From NCBI RefSeq assembly GCF_001571325.1, contig NZ_BCTO01000023.1, positions 1 through 64,000 on the forward strand: a stretch of DNA of 64,000 nt. Direction: 5' to 3'. Shown here one piece after another: positions 8,961 through 15,166 of the stretch. Under the pieces are notes generated by a model. The model made no database searches. It was given only the letters and a program-made list of their open reading frames with translations, and was not told the DNA's origin. The DNA is from Delftia tsuruhatensis NBRC 16741 (GTDB taxonomy: Bacteria > Pseudomonadota > Gammaproteobacteria > Burkholderiales > Burkholderiaceae_C). Numbering within the stretch: the stretch's first letter is position 1; every line of letters begins with the position of its first letter. The position numbers were made by a program, and so were the translations under genes.

Positions 8961-9284
8961 AAGATAAACAAAGAGCAAGTAAGAAACGTGTATTTAACAA
9001 GAGGAAAAGTAGAGATATACAAATATCAATACTTTGAACATGCCGTTGAAATTGGCGCGTTACGTTCGTTAGGAGTGAAGCACAGATTGATTGCTACACT
9101 TCTCAATGAATACATTACTGATAGAACAATAGATAGAGATGGCGTAGGCAGAATGTGGCGCAGATGGGAAGAATTAGGTTACATCACTGATGTTTTAAAA
9201 GAACAAATAGAAAGATATGCAGAGAGTCTTAAACGTGATGATGAAGAGGAAAATCAAACAAATTCACAGTGGAAAGATGTTTGA
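8958..9284 (+). CDS. small predicted DNA-binding protein of unknown function (108 aa)
   Basis: The ATG at 8958 follows AAAAGGAGCGCGT, a good ribosome binding site. The central part (GVKHRLIATLLNEYI, then RDGVGRMWRRWEELG) looks like a helix-turn-helix similar to those in plasmid transfer or resolvase-tail proteins, and the C-terminus is acidic (RDDEEEN). I do not recognise a named family. It is transcribed divergently from the relaxosome operon across the candidate oriT and ends 17 bp before a strong terminator. An oriT-binding or regulatory role is likely from position. An alternative start 106 bp upstream in another frame is a shadow. Confidence 0.6.
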   Translation: MKINKEQVRNVYLTRGKVEIYKYQYFEHAVEIGALRSLGVKHRLIATLLNEYITDRTIDRDGVGRMWRRWEELGYITDVLKEQIERYAESLKRDDEEENQTNSQWKDV

Positions 9285-9300
9285 TTTGATGAACGTAAGA

Positions 9301-9326
9301 AGCCCCAAGAATGGGGCTTTTTCTTT
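9301..9326 (+). terminator. intrinsic terminator of the 108-aa gene
   Basis: Perfect 7-bp hairpin AGCCCCA-AGAA-TGGGGCT followed by a T-rich tract. Confidence 0.88.
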
Positions 9327-9341
9327 TGGTGTGTTGTGGAA

Positions 9342-9385
9342 CGCTTCGCTATGAACTGCTACGCAGAACAGCCTGTCCACTTCGC
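9342..9385. repeat. 44-bp segment found inverted at 13199-13242
   Basis: The 44 bases beginning CGCTTCGCTATG and ending CCACTTCGC are the exact reverse complement of 13199-13242. Partial similarity extends into a flanking GCTCG/GAGCACCC block. About 80 bp further right, both copies continue in direct orientation (9463-9585 and 13259-13380). Confidence 0.9.
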
Positions 9386-9462
9386 CCCTTTGGGTGCTCG
9401 CTCTTAGTTCGTTGAGGAACGAACGGGAAACCTTGCCAGAATGGCAAAAACAGGGGCTAGGA

Positions 9463-9585
9463 GCGTTTTTTTTACTCTTACCCATGCCTACCCCTTAGCC
9501 ACCCTAAAAAAATGCGTTATGGCTCGATCTGGTGGGTTGCTTGAAATCTATGGACGAAAAAAAAGCACCTCCGGGTGCTTGTTTT
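9463..9585. repeat. about 122-bp direct repeat, copy 1, ending in a terminator
   Basis: Matches 13259-13380 with one substitution and one T-run length difference. It contains no open frame of note and ends in the hairpin AAGCACC-TCCG-GGTGCTT (9563-9580) preceded by eight A and followed by T-rich DNA, a terminator usable in both directions. The minus-strand gene at 9596-9844 ends just beyond it. Confidence 0.9.
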
Positions 9586-9595
9586 GTTTTGGACA

Positions 9596-9844
9596 TTAGA
9601 TTTTCTTCTTTGGCTGCTCAACTTTATCTTTTTTAATTTCTGAAAGAGTTTTAAAAACCTCCACTTCTCTTTCAATCAAAGAAATTTGTTCAAGAGGTAT
9701 GTAAGAATAATAGTTATACCCTGCAAAACCATATCCTTTATATTGAGGAACACAAAAATAATCAACATTTCTTAAAAGAAATTTTTTACCTTTAAGTTCG
9801 TGATACTGCTCTCTTGTAATTTTGATTCTTTTATTATTATTTAT
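9596..9844 (-). pseudogene. 82-codon frame with ATA in place of its start codon
   Basis: An open frame of 82 codons (TAA at 9596-9598) sits behind a full promoter and leader nearly identical to that of the neighbouring gene at 9964-10212. Where that leader has ATG, this one has ATA (9844-9842). The product has sensible composition (REQYHELKGKKF near the start). Its last 25 residues (FKTLSEIKKDK to PKKKI) resemble the C-terminus of the 360-aa protein at 19032-20114 (LKTIAEIPKEK to KKKKI). Either a single base change killed the start, or a rare AUA/AUU start is used. Confidence 0.55.
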
Positions 9845-9960
9845 ATATTTTCCTTTTTTGTTGTTTGTTCTATTATACTAAACTAAAATAGAAAATAATC
9901 AAGCATTTTCAATGATTTATTTTAATTATTTTTAAAATAAAAAGCACCCGAAGGTGCTTA
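9843..9960 (-). repeat. promoter/terminator module, copy A
   Basis: About 118 bp nearly identical to 10211-10329. Reading leftward it holds a terminator hairpin (AAGCACC-CGAA-GGTGCTT, 9942-9959), a promoter with TTGATT (9897-9902), a 19-bp spacer and TATAAT (9872-9877), and a leader with GGAAAA as ribosome binding site. A shorter diverged version precedes the gene at 11564-12043 (12050-12120). Confidence 0.88.
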
Positions 9961-9963
9961 TAT

Positions 9964-10212
9964 TTAATTATTTGTCTTGTAAACATATTCACAAAGTTCT
10001 TTAATTAGTTTTTCATTTGGAAATTTGCTTGTGAATTCTTCAAAATATTCCATTGAGTTCATATATGAAATTATTTCTTTTTCCATAATTTCATATCCAT
10101 CACCTTTGGATTTTTCATAAACACTGCAAAATAATTCAATATCAAAATAACTATTTATTTTAATATTGTCTTTAACTGCATCAATCATTTCTTTCATTGT
10201 AATTTTTTTCAT
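9964..10212 (-). CDS. 82-aa protein of unknown function
   Basis: An AT-rich gene starting at ATG 10212 behind module copy B (10211-10329) and ended by the hairpin at 9942-9959. The product is small, acidic and probably helical (KEMIDAVKDNIKINSYFDIELF) with no signal peptide or membrane segment. No family is recognised. Having its own promoter and terminator, it is a self-contained transcription unit like its neighbours. Its predicted helical character and compactness would fit a small regulator or anti-defence protein, but nothing in the sequence decides this. Confidence 0.6.
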   Translation of the reverse strand: MKKITMKEMIDAVKDNIKINSYFDIELFCSVYEKSKGDGYEIMEKEIISYMNSMEYFEEFTSKFPNEKLIKELCEYVYKTNN

Positions 10213-10329
10213 ATATTTTCCTTTTTTGTTGTTTGTTCTATTATACTAAACTAAAATATAAAATAATCAAGCGTTTTCAATGATTTATTTTAATTATTTT
10301 TAAAATAAAAAAGCACCCGAAGGTGCTTT
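10211..10329 (-). repeat. promoter/terminator module, copy B
   Basis: Second copy of the 9843-9960 module. Terminator hairpin AAGCACC-CGAA-GGTGCTT at 10311-10328 for the gene to the right; TTGATT (10265-10270), 19 bp, TATAAT (10240-10245) driving the 82-aa gene to the left. Confidence 0.88.
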
Positions 10330-10333
10330 AATT

Positions 10334-10807
10334 TTAATAAGTAAGAATTAATTCAAATCCACCATAGTAATTTCCAAATGTTGGATTGTATTGGCTTGGT
10401 GTTATTGAAATATCAAGAGGAAAAGTTCTTAACCTTCCCGACGATGTTTCAATAATGTATTTTCCATAAATTAGGCTTCCTGTGCTGCTAACAGTGTATT
10501 GTATTTTTGATGAATTATCATTATTTTTTAAATTAAAATATTGATTCGTACTTGTTAAGTCAATATCTTTAATGTCCACTTTAAATCTAGTGCTTTTACT
10601 GCAAATTATGTTTAAATCAACAGTTTTAAACTTTCCGCCAAGAGTGTCTTTTTTAACTGGATAGTCTGCACTATTAAAGTTAACCTTATCGTTACTAACA
10701 GATAGTAAACATCCGTTTTCTATATTTGCATTTAATTTAATATCAGCATTGTTTGCAAAAACAGATGTTGATATAAGCGCAATTGAAAATATTAAAAGTT
10801 TTTTCAT
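10334..10807 (-). CDS. secreted spore-coat-U-like (SCPU) fimbrial-type protein
   Basis: 157 aa with a clear signal peptide (MKKLLIFSIALISTSVFA, cleavage about residue 18). The mature part follows the SCPU/pilin-like pattern: a cysteine after an early strand (NIENGCLLSV), a second in LNIICSKSTRF, and a C-terminal strand FELILTY, as in chaperone-usher subunits. SCPU proteins are secreted and form surface fibres, usually with a chaperone and usher, neither of which is present here. On a mobile element it could be a surface adhesin, mating aid or receptor mask. Terminated by 10311-10328; its own terminator-flanked unit. Confidence 0.6.
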   Translation of the reverse strand: MKKLLIFSIALISTSVFANNADIKLNANIENGCLLSVSNDKVNFNSADYPVKKDTLGGKFKTVDLNIICSKSTRFKVDIKDIDLTSTNQYFNLKNNDNSSKIQYTVSSTGSLIYGKYIIETSSGRLRTFPLDISITPSQYNPTFGNYYGGFELILTY

Positions 10808-10861
10808 TTTTCTTCCTTTTAGTTGTTACTTACTTAATTTACATAAAAATAAAAATAAAAA

Positions 10862-10881
10862 AAGCACCCGAAGGTGCTTAT
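10862..10881 (-). terminator. terminator of the 220-aa secreted protein
   Basis: Hairpin AAGCACC-CGAA-GGTGCTT (10862-10879) preceded by an A-run, which is the T-run on the minus strand. Same sequence as the hairpins at 9942 and 10311. Confidence 0.85.
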
Positions 10882-10888
10882 TTTCAAT

Positions 10889-11551
10889 TTATTTATAAAT
10901 AATGAATTGATAGCCCATAGAATAACAATCTCCATTAGCATAAGTTTTTTGTGTTACCCAACTTGGTAATGCTTCTCTTGTGACGAATCCCATACACCAA
11001 TTAGCAAGAGATGGGTTCTCACTAAGGATGCCTCGTGCTATATAAGGTGGAACTGATGCACATTGAGAGCCGACCATATTCGCTACATTGGCAACTGTGC
11101 TATTTGTGGACGGTGAAGCCCCCATCCAAGTTGTTAAATTGCTCTTGTATTCATTACAAATAGGGCCAGATGGAGCCGGAGGGGGTGGAGGTGGTGGAGG
11201 TGGTGGAGGTGGTGGAGTTGGAATAACTTCACAATTATCATTTAAAGCAATCCATTCACCTACCTCCGTATTTCCATTGTTAAATTTAACAATTGTTCTT
11301 CTTTCATTAATTGAACCTGCTGCACCACCTCGACCTTGATAACCAGCAGGACAATTTAATGTTTGATACTCATATGTAATTACATAGTCATCAAATTTAT
11401 GATTAATTTTTCCATTTGATTTTTTCAAGGTTTTATTAGTATCCTTCAAACTTATTGCAGCATTGCAAGTGCTATCACAAGACTCTTGCGCATAACTTGC
11501 ATTAATTATTATAAAAATTGCAGGTAATAAAAATATTGTTTTTGTTTTCAT
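10889..11551 (-). CDS. secreted proline-hinge protein of unknown function (220 aa)
   Basis: Signal peptide at residues 1-21 (ending ASYA-QES). Then a first Cys-containing domain, a hinge containing 13 consecutive prolines (about residues 113-125), and a second domain with several cysteines (WCMGF, GDCYSMGY). The proline run is encoded by GGTGGA-type triplet repeats that could change length by slippage without shifting frame. Two disulfide-rich domains joined by a rigid hinge suggest an exposed surface or envelope protein. No family is recognised. It sits between the SCPU-like gene and the IcmV-like gene, 12 bp downstream of the latter, so it may be cotranscribed with it. Confidence 0.6.
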   Translation of the reverse strand: MKTKTIFLLPAIFIIINASYAQESCDSTCNAAISLKDTNKTLKKSNGKINHKFDDYVITYEYQTLNCPAGYQGRGGAAGSINERRTIVKFNNGNTEVGEWIALNDNCEVIPTPPPPPPPPPPPPPAPSGPICNEYKSNLTTWMGASPSTNSTVANVANMVGSQCASVPPYIARGILSENPSLANWCMGFVTREALPSWVTQKTYANGDCYSMGYQFIIYK

Positions 11552-11563
11552 AATGTCTCCTTT

Positions 11564-12043
11564 TTATTTTCTTGTTATGAATCTTCTTACTAAATACTCA
11601 CTTAAAAAACAAAGTCTTTTGTTTTCAATTTGCCACACTCTTAAATCATGATGCATTGCAATCATAAGTAATGTAAATATTGATATAGAATAAATTACAT
11701 AACTAATTTTATCATTGAAAAATAATGCAAACACTAAATCTAGTAGAGTGACAATTAAAAAGAAATTTCTTAAAAAGATATGTGTTTTCTGTCTTTGCTT
11801 CATATCTTCATTTGATAAACCATTTCTTTTCATAGAATCTTTGTAAGATTCTATTTTTTGTTCTGGAAATGCACTTTTAATCAAAGAACCTAGGATTTTT
11901 AAAGGCGCTAATATTATTGGAATAAGAAAAGCATTTTTTACTGAATTGATCATTCTGTCTTTAAATCTTCTTTTAAATGCCTTCTTTTCTTTTTGCCTAC
12001 TTAATAAATCATCAAGTTTGATTTTTAGTTTTTCTTTTATCAT
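11564..12043 (-). CDS. IcmV/TraX-like inner-membrane protein of an IncI/Dot-Icm-type T4SS
   Basis: 159 aa: a basic N-terminus, an amphipathic hydrophobic stretch (about 37-58), then the segment ESYKDSMKRNGLSNEDM, two membrane spans (about 90-108 and 113-133) and a tail HHDLRVWQIENKRL. IcmV of Legionella and TraX of IncI plasmids share this order: an E-[FY]-x-x-[AS]-x-x-x-x-x-L-[ST]-x-x-D-[LM] segment, two spans, then an aromatic FW-x-FQI-x-x-[KR]-[KR]-L motif. I infer membership from this pattern. IcmV and TraX act with DotA/TraY, and a DotA/TraY gene is present at 15430-18111. Its promoter region is a diverged copy of the 9843/10211 module. Confidence 0.62.
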   Translation of the reverse strand: MIKEKLKIKLDDLLSRQKEKKAFKRRFKDRMINSVKNAFLIPIILAPLKILGSLIKSAFPEQKIESYKDSMKRNGLSNEDMKQRQKTHIFLRNFFLIVTLLDLVFALFFNDKISYVIYSISIFTLLMIAMHHDLRVWQIENKRLCFLSEYLVRRFITRK

Positions 12044-12122
12044 AAAGTCTCCTTTGTTGTTGTTTGTTCTATTAGAATAAACTATATTGCAAAATAATCA
12101 AGCGTTATCAATAATTTATTTA

Positions 12123-12920
12123 TTAAGCCGCTTTTTTAAATACATCATCCAACATTGAAATTACTTTATTTGCATTGATTCTAAAATTTGGATTATTTAT
12201 TGATTTTGATTCAATATCTATGTTTGCAATAAAAACCATTTGATTTTTTGCAATGGAAAATTCAGTAATAATATTTTTTGCTTCTACAATAATTTTTCCA
12301 AGTGGTTTAACGTGAAGAAAACTATTTAAAAGAACTTGAAAAAATGCAATTTTTGCCAAATCTTCATCAATATCAACCATATAGACATCTATTGATTGAT
12401 AGTGCGCGTCTGTAAATCCTTCAATATTCTTTAATTTTTGAAGTGAAGCAAGAATTAAAGAACCTGCTCCACACCCTCCAGGGTCAGAAATAACTTTACG
12501 TTTTTTCTCTTCAAACTCTTCAATTGATGAAGATGAATAAATCAAAGTTGCAAGCAATTTTGATACATCATTTGGCGTAAAATATTGACTTAAACGCTTA
12601 TTAGAACTTTCATTTTCCTCAATAAAATTACTCATCAAATCATTGAATGCATCATCTTCTTTGATTACTTTAATCAAAAGATGCCCTAAATCATTAATTT
12701 CATTATGAAATTTTTTTAGAATTTCTTTTTTTACATGAATAGGCCCATAAGAATAGTTCATTGGCTGAACAATGCAATTTGTTGCTTCCAGCATCTTAAA
12801 TGCAACTTGATAAATCAAAGAAATAGTTCTTGTTTCCTTAACACCCTCATTGTGAAATTTATTAATAATATTTGATAGATGTTTAAAAAATGTCTGCTTA
12901 TTGGTCAATTCTTTCTTCAT
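12123..12920 (-). CDS. N6-adenine methyltransferase-like protein lacking the catalytic motif
   Basis: 265 aa. It contains the segment QYFTPNDVSKLLATL and a SAM-binding loop SDPGGCGAGSL, both typical of HsdM/N6_Mtase proteins (usually DPACGSG), and an acidic strand end YMVDIDEDLA. The catalytic (N/D)PP(Y/F) motif expected 50-100 residues later is not present; the region reads VFIANIDIESKS instead. The fold is therefore likely kept but methylation is doubtful. Related proteins occur on plasmids and phages as anti-restriction or orphan methylases. Transcribed as a single unit leftward; no specificity or restriction subunit lies nearby. Confidence 0.65.
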   Translation of the reverse strand: MKKELTNKQTFFKHLSNIINKFHNEGVKETRTISLIYQVAFKMLEATNCIVQPMNYSYGPIHVKKEILKKFHNEINDLGHLLIKVIKEDDAFNDLMSNFIEENESSNKRLSQYFTPNDVSKLLATLIYSSSSIEEFEEKKRKVISDPGGCGAGSLILASLQKLKNIEGFTDAHYQSIDVYMVDIDEDLAKIAFFQVLLNSFLHVKPLGKIIVEAKNIITEFSIAKNQMVFIANIDIESKSINNPNFRINANKVISMLDDVFKKAA

Positions 12921-13198
12921 AAAATTCCTTTCATTGTTGCGATGAAATGAATTGTACGGAAAGAAATTTATTTTTATTTATTGATAAATTTACATTGTTA
13001 TTTAAAACAAACAAATAAATATTTATTTTTAAAGAAGTTATTTCTTTAAATTGATTTGAATTTCTTCAAATTTCTTTGAGTTACCTTGAATTACCTGAAC
13101 TTTTTTTTCTAAGTAAAAACACGATTGCATATACGTTGGAAACGTGGTATTTGCATTTTTCTGGAATCTTCCAGAACCAAGAACGAGCACCCGGAGGT

Positions 13199-13242
13199 GC
13201 GAAGTGGACAGGCTGTTCTGCGTAGCAGTTCATAGCGAAGCG
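13199..13242. repeat. inverted copy of the 9342-9385 segment
   Basis: Exact reverse complement over 44 bp of 9342-9385, set 17 bp before the direct repeat copy that starts at 13259. Confidence 0.9.
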
Positions 13243-13258
13243 TTTAAAGGGTCTACAA

Positions 13259-13380
13259 GCGTTTTTTTACTCTTACCCATGCCTACCCCTTAGCCACCCT
13301 AAAAAAATGCGTTATGGCTCGATCTGCTGGGTTGCTTGAAATCTATGGACGAAAAAAAAGCACCTCCGGGTGCTTGTTTT
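13259..13380. repeat. about 122-bp direct repeat, copy 2, ending in a terminator
   Basis: Same sequence as 9463-9585 with one substitution and one indel. It ends in hairpin AAGCACC-TCCG-GGTGCTT (13358-13375), which serves as the terminator for the leftward gene 13391-13762. Confidence 0.9.
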
Positions 13381-13390
13381 TTATTTACTC

Positions 13391-13762
13391 TTATTGATAA
13401 AAACTCATTTCTTGTTTATCTGCAGCAGTTGGTTTTATATTTGAAAAGTGAAGTACATTTAAAGTTTTATCTTCATAATCCACAAAAACATATTCAGTTA
13501 TTCTTATATTCTTTTTTGTTCCATCTTTCAAAGTTATTTCTTTTTCTTCTTTGTAGGAAATTTCAAGCAATATACCTTTTTTAGTTGAATCAATAGTAAA
13601 AGTTAAATCTTTTATGGGTTCAGTATCAAGATAACCATTCTCCTTCAATCCTTTTATTTTATTTATAAATGACACACCATTTTTCTTGAAATTTAATTGC
13701 TCTTTTTTTGTTAATGGATTTTTTCCAAAAGTTATTACATCTTCTATTTTTATAACAGTCAT
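13391..13762 (-). CDS. 123-aa cytoplasmic protein of unknown function
   Basis: The ATG at 13762 follows AAGGAGACTAT, a strong ribosome binding site. No signal peptide or membrane segment. The middle is rich in alternating strands (DLTFTIDST, ILLEISYKEEKEITL, ITEYVFVDY), suggesting a small beta-rich domain. No family is recognised. Its promoter contains a 35-bp box that also lies, inverted, in the promoter of the rightward TraY/DotA operon about 900 bp away, so the two units are probably coregulated. Confidence 0.6.
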   Translation of the reverse strand: MTVIKIEDVITFGKNPLTKKEQLNFKKNGVSFINKIKGLKENGYLDTEPIKDLTFTIDSTKKGILLEISYKEEKEITLKDGTKKNIRITEYVFVDYEDKTLNVLHFSNIKPTAADKQEMSFYQ

Positions 13763-13792
13763 ATAGTCTCCTTATTTAGTTGTTATGTTTTA

Positions 13793-13841
13793 CTTATAAC
13801 ATCTTATTTTTAAATTGCAACAATTATTTGCGTTATTTGTT
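13793..13841 (-). promoter_or_regulatory. promoter of the 123-aa gene with shared 35-bp box
   Basis: -35 TTGCAA (13815-13820), 16-bp spacer and -10 TATAAG (13793-13798) on the minus strand. Bases 13807-13841 are the reverse complement of 14713-14747 in 34 of 35 positions. Inside the box, GCAA-N7-TTGC is a dyad that overlaps the -35. Confidence 0.7.
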
Positions 13842-14468
13842 TGCACAAATCAAATTAATTTCATTCAGCAGGAAAATTTGTTTTTAAAAATCGGTGCGCG
13901 AGGAAATTTATTTTTACATCATTCTTCAAGTTGAAGTTATCAATATATTTAATTTATTAGTTGATAATCTTAATATGTGCTTGCGCTAGAGTTTATATAT
14001 CTATGTATCTTTAATCTTTAACTCATCTTTTAATCTCTGGCGTTTAGCATCGTTTTGCTTCGCAACCTCGCCTTACGCTTGGAGATTAAAAGCAAAGTCT
14101 CCCCTACCGCAGTTTAAAAAAACTTTGGGGACTTCGCTTATTCTGTCTTATATGTTTGTAATGTTCTTACGCCCGTTTGACCGAAAGCATTGATAACTTA
14201 ATAGAGCGTATCAACTCGCAAATTCGTGAACTCTATTTCACACTAGCGGGGTTTTGCTTTAGTCTTCCCTTGTTGCTTTGCTAGTCTCCCATTCTTGCAA
14301 CTTGTTATCTTTATATCGAACCGAGTCGGAGGACGCATAAATATAAAGAGTTCCGTGTAACTTCATCAATTGCCCCTTATGGCATCTTCAATTTAATTGC
14401 TCCGTGTAGCATCATTTTTTATCTTCTTTTATCAATCTTTTTTGCTGGCTTGCATTTCAATTACCAAT

Positions 14469-14612
14469 AAAAAAACCACTCGTTTTAAAGCGAGTGGCTA
14501 TGTGTTCTTGACTTATTCTAATATTATATGTATAAATTAATTAGAAAGTAAGTGAGGCGGCCTTGAAACGCTTTATCTTATGGGTAAAAACAAACTGGTC
14601 ATTTGTTCTTAC
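14469..14612 (-). ncRNA. candidate antisense small RNA, leftward (about 143 nt)
   Basis: A consensus sigma-70 promoter reads leftward: TTGACA (14642-14647), exactly 17 bp, TATTTT (14619-14624), giving a start near 14612. Transcription would end at hairpin CCACTCG-N8-CGAGTGG (14476-14497), followed on this strand by seven T. No convincing reading frame lies inside. Its first 70 nt are complementary to the rightward RNA. Confidence 0.65.
14508..14536 (+). promoter_or_regulatory. consensus promoter of the rightward small RNA
   Basis: TTGACT (14508-14513), exactly 17 bp, TATAAA (14531-14536). Confidence 0.75.
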
Positions 14613-14678
14613 TTAATAAAAATAGCAAATCAATAATTGCTTGTCAAGAGGATAACTAGAAATAGTTATCCTTTTTTT
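14543..14678 (+). ncRNA. candidate small RNA, rightward (about 136 nt)
   Basis: Starts about 7 nt after the promoter at 14508-14536 and ends at a perfect 9-bp terminator, GGATAACTA-GAAA-TAGTTATCC plus seven T (14650-14678). An internal AAGTAAG/CTTACTT stem is possible. Only very short frames exist inside (17-18 codons, one from a TTG behind GTGAGG), so a regulatory RNA is more likely than an mRNA. It overlaps the leftward RNA by about 70 nt at their 5' ends. Confidence 0.68.
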
Positions 14679-14712
14679 ATTGTTTTTATTATTAAAATAC
14701 AAGTTTTGATGT

Positions 14713-14762
14713 AAATAAATAACGCAAATAATTGTTGCAATTTAAAATCAATAGTGTATATT
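14713..14762 (+). promoter_or_regulatory. promoter of the TraY/DotA operon with shared 35-bp box
   Basis: -35 TTGCAA (14735-14740), 16-bp spacer, -10 TATATT (14757-14762). The 35-bp box 14713-14747 matches the inverted box at 13807-13841 and should be an operator for a common regulator. Confidence 0.7.
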
Positions 14763-14795
14763 ATTATTTATAAACCATTATTTAAAGGAGACAAT

Positions 14796-15020
14796 ATGAA
14801 AAACAATTCAAAACTAAACGAATTTATGAAAGTGAACAATGATAGAAGAATCTATTTCACTCTAACAGAACCACAATTTAAAATTATTCAAGAGCATAGA
14901 GACTTGAAGAAATTAAAGTCAAGCAAGCATATGAAAATGCTGGTTGCTTGGGCTTTTTCAAATACTGAACGTATCAAGTCATTTGATAACTTCATTGAAC
15001 AAAACAAGAAATCTATTTAA
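14796..15020 (+). CDS. 74-aa small protein, possibly ribbon-helix-helix
   Basis: The start at 14796 is chosen because AAAGGAG lies 6-8 bp upstream; the earlier in-frame ATG at 14754 has no ribosome binding site and overlaps the -10 box. Residues 17-24 (RRIYFTLT) form a strand, followed by two helices (EPQFKIIQEHRDL, SSKHMKMLVAWAF), an arrangement reminiscent of ribbon-helix-helix proteins. It is first in the rightward operon that leads to TraY/DotA, 12 bp before the next micro gene, and may be its regulator. Family assignment is tentative. Confidence 0.6.
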   Translation: MKNNSKLNEFMKVNNDRRIYFTLTEPQFKIIQEHRDLKKLKSSKHMKMLVAWAFSNTERIKSFDNFIEQNKKSI

Positions 15021-15032
15021 AGGAGAACAATT

Positions 15033-15149
15033 ATGAAAATTACTGACAATCAGAAAAAAGAATTTAAACTTGGATTTATAAAATTTATTGCTGTACTTTT
15101 TGCTGTCCCTGTGATTTACTTTCTTTTTATGCTTCTTACACTAATTTAA
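15033..15149 (+). CDS. 38-aa micro membrane protein
   Basis: A 38-codon frame with ribosome binding site AAAGGAGAAC. Residues 1-15 are charged (NQKKEFKLG) and the rest is one membrane span (FIAVLFAVPVIYFLFMLL). It resembles the next micro gene: both carry NQKK-x-FK at the N-terminus, AVP/AIP in the span and MLLT near the end. Tandem duplicates directly before TraY/DotA suggest a small partner of that membrane protein. No family is recognised. Confidence 0.62.
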   Translation: MKITDNQKKEFKLGFIKFIAVLFAVPVIYFLFMLLTLI

Positions 15150-15166
15150 TTTAAGGAGGAATAATC

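Larger units (their letters stand above)
12921..13390. other. non-coding gap with repeat copy 2
   Basis: 470 bp with no supported gene. It holds the leader of the methyltransferase-like gene, a phrase repeated as TTACCTTGAA/TTACCTGAA near 13080-13100, the inverted 44-bp segment (13199-13242) and the direct repeat (13259-13380). Confidence 0.7.
13763..14795. other. 1-kb structured non-coding region between divergent units
   Basis: No open frame with a ribosome binding site is seen. From left to right it has: the shared promoter box; inverted repeat TTATCAA/TTGATAA near 13940-13970; a long hairpin TTTTAATCTC/GAGATTAAAA (about 14033-14099) followed at once by AAGTC-T-CCCC/GGGGACTT; a stem TCTTTATAT/ATATAAAGA (about 14308-14350); two CTCCGTGTA/TTCCGTGTA phrases; two small RNA candidates; and the second promoter box. 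It could hold a larger RNA or a replication origin. Confidence 0.6.

Noticed and set aside
9264-9485. 73-codon leftward frame
   Set aside because: Runs over a terminator and the repeat block 9342-9385 and has no ribosome binding site; judged non-coding.
11088-11339. poly-glycine frame on the plus strand
   Set aside because: Complement of the proline-run codons of the secreted protein.
13763-14795. possible CRISPR array
   Set aside because: The repeats here are inverted or isolated phrases, with no regular spacing of identical direct repeats. No cas genes are present.
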